From assembly GCF_015207755.1 (NCBI RefSeq), contig NZ_JADEWH010000003.1, forward strand, positions 248,001-312,000: DNA of 64,000 nucleotides, read 5' to 3'. Origin of the DNA: Nodularia sp. LEGE 06071 (GTDB lineage Bacteria; Cyanobacteriota; Cyanobacteriia; Cyanobacteriales; Nostocaceae). The notes below the pieces were generated by a model that was not told the origin of the DNA, did not search any database, and saw only the letters and a list, made by a program, of their open reading frames with translations. Shown here one piece after another: positions 63,749 through 64,000 of this stretch. Made by a program: the position numbers and the translations under genes. The stretch's first letter is position 1. Each line of letters starts with the position of its first letter.

Positions 63749-64000
63749 TTAATCATCTATATTTCCAGAAGCGATCGCCTCTAATTTCTCACTATCCAAT
63801 ATAATGATTTTACCACCCCGACTATAGGCAACTACGGAATTTAAACTCTTAATTAACCGCAGGCATTCTTCGTAGGTGGCGATCGCCTTCATGCAGAATA
63901 ATCTCTCCTTTGCTGTATCCTTGCACCAGGGTGTCAGGTTGCAATTTTACCTTGTCTGCGGTTTCTAACCCGGCAAACACGATAATTTGTGAGAGTTGTA
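63749..64000 (-). pseudogene. Crp/Fnr-family regulator remnant with an internal deletion
   Basis: Two pieces in different frames on the - strand. The upstream piece (64000 to ~63885) reads IIVFAGLETADKVKLQPDTL and YSKGEIILHEGD, the beta-barrel of a Crp-type sensor domain. The downstream piece reads IATYEECLRLIKSLNSVVAY then SRGGKIIILDSEKLEAIASG, the end of a Crp helix-turn-helix domain. They meet at GGCGATCGCC (63879-63888). About 120 residues are missing and the frame changes, so the gene is dead. The 5' end is beyond the window. Confidence 0.75.

Overview
The window comes from a filamentous, probably heterocyst-forming cyanobacterium of the Nostocales (Nodularia/Nostoc/Anabaena type). The evidence is the very frequent GCGATCGC (HIP1) octamer, runs of short tandem heptamers typical of this order, a DnaE C-terminal gene that begins with the C-half of the cyanobacterial split intein, two cytochrome c6 genes, an ethylene-receptor-like histidine kinase and a giant Ser/Thr kinase-ATPase-histidine kinase hybrid. 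Most genes are ordinary chromosomal ones. No rRNA or tRNA gene was recognised. The left edge cuts a 2H phosphoesterase gene and the right edge cuts a Crp/Fnr remnant.

Layout. 1-5.8 kb: 2H phosphoesterase, a PIN-domain protein, a one-domain EamA protein, small unknowns, a dienelactone-hydrolase fragment, a TspO-related membrane protein overlapping a DUF4336 gene. 5.8-9.7 kb: dnaE C-half, rpsD, moaA. 9.8-16.3 kb: a pentapeptide-repeat membrane protein and the kdpABC potassium pump operon, whose two internal gaps are filled with repeats. 17-24.7 kb: an unknown small gene, priA, a group 2 sigma factor, a GNAT acetyltransferase, petJ, a TPR protein. 24.7-27.3 kb: a TnpB element, a small divergent gene and an MgtE-type transporter. 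27.9-32 kb: the ethylene-receptor-like kinase, a second cytochrome c6-like gene, a VOC protein and a SnoaL-like secreted protein. 32.4-37.9 kb: the 1804-residue kinase. 38.3-43 kb: EamA transporter, MIF-like tautomerase, cobM, lgt, coaD and a coiled-coil protein overlapping coaD. 43.3-46.5 kb: a LuxR regulator, a MAPEG protein, an orphan three-repeat CRISPR array and an AT-rich two-gene cassette (coiled-coil protein plus PIN nuclease). 46.6-53.7 kb: a PmbA/TldD pair, an unknown membrane protein, an AI-2E family permease boxed in by a long inverted repeat, and cysS. 54-64 kb: a CobW-type metallochaperone GTPase, a two-domain SagB-type oxidoreductase, a DUF4349 lipoprotein, an aldo/keto reductase, ilvC, a secreted EndoU-like nuclease, a second GNAT, a frameshifted cupin gene, an unknown gene and the Crp/Fnr remnant.

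The most striking content is repeat DNA. A MITE-like family with ends CTACGGTGTACAC...GTGTACACGGTAG occurs five times (8520, 23489, 27382, 31140, 55289). Three copies are flanked by perfect 11-12 bp direct duplications and one by a 10 bp duplication with one mismatch. Heptamer repeats have grown in frame inside priA and cysS, form the stop codon of the DUF4336 gene, and themselves carry nested insertions. The AI-2E gene is enclosed by a ~140 bp inverted repeat that includes a second copy of its own first seven codons. The best candidate for an undescribed protein system is the coiled-coil + PIN cassette beside the orphan CRISPR array.
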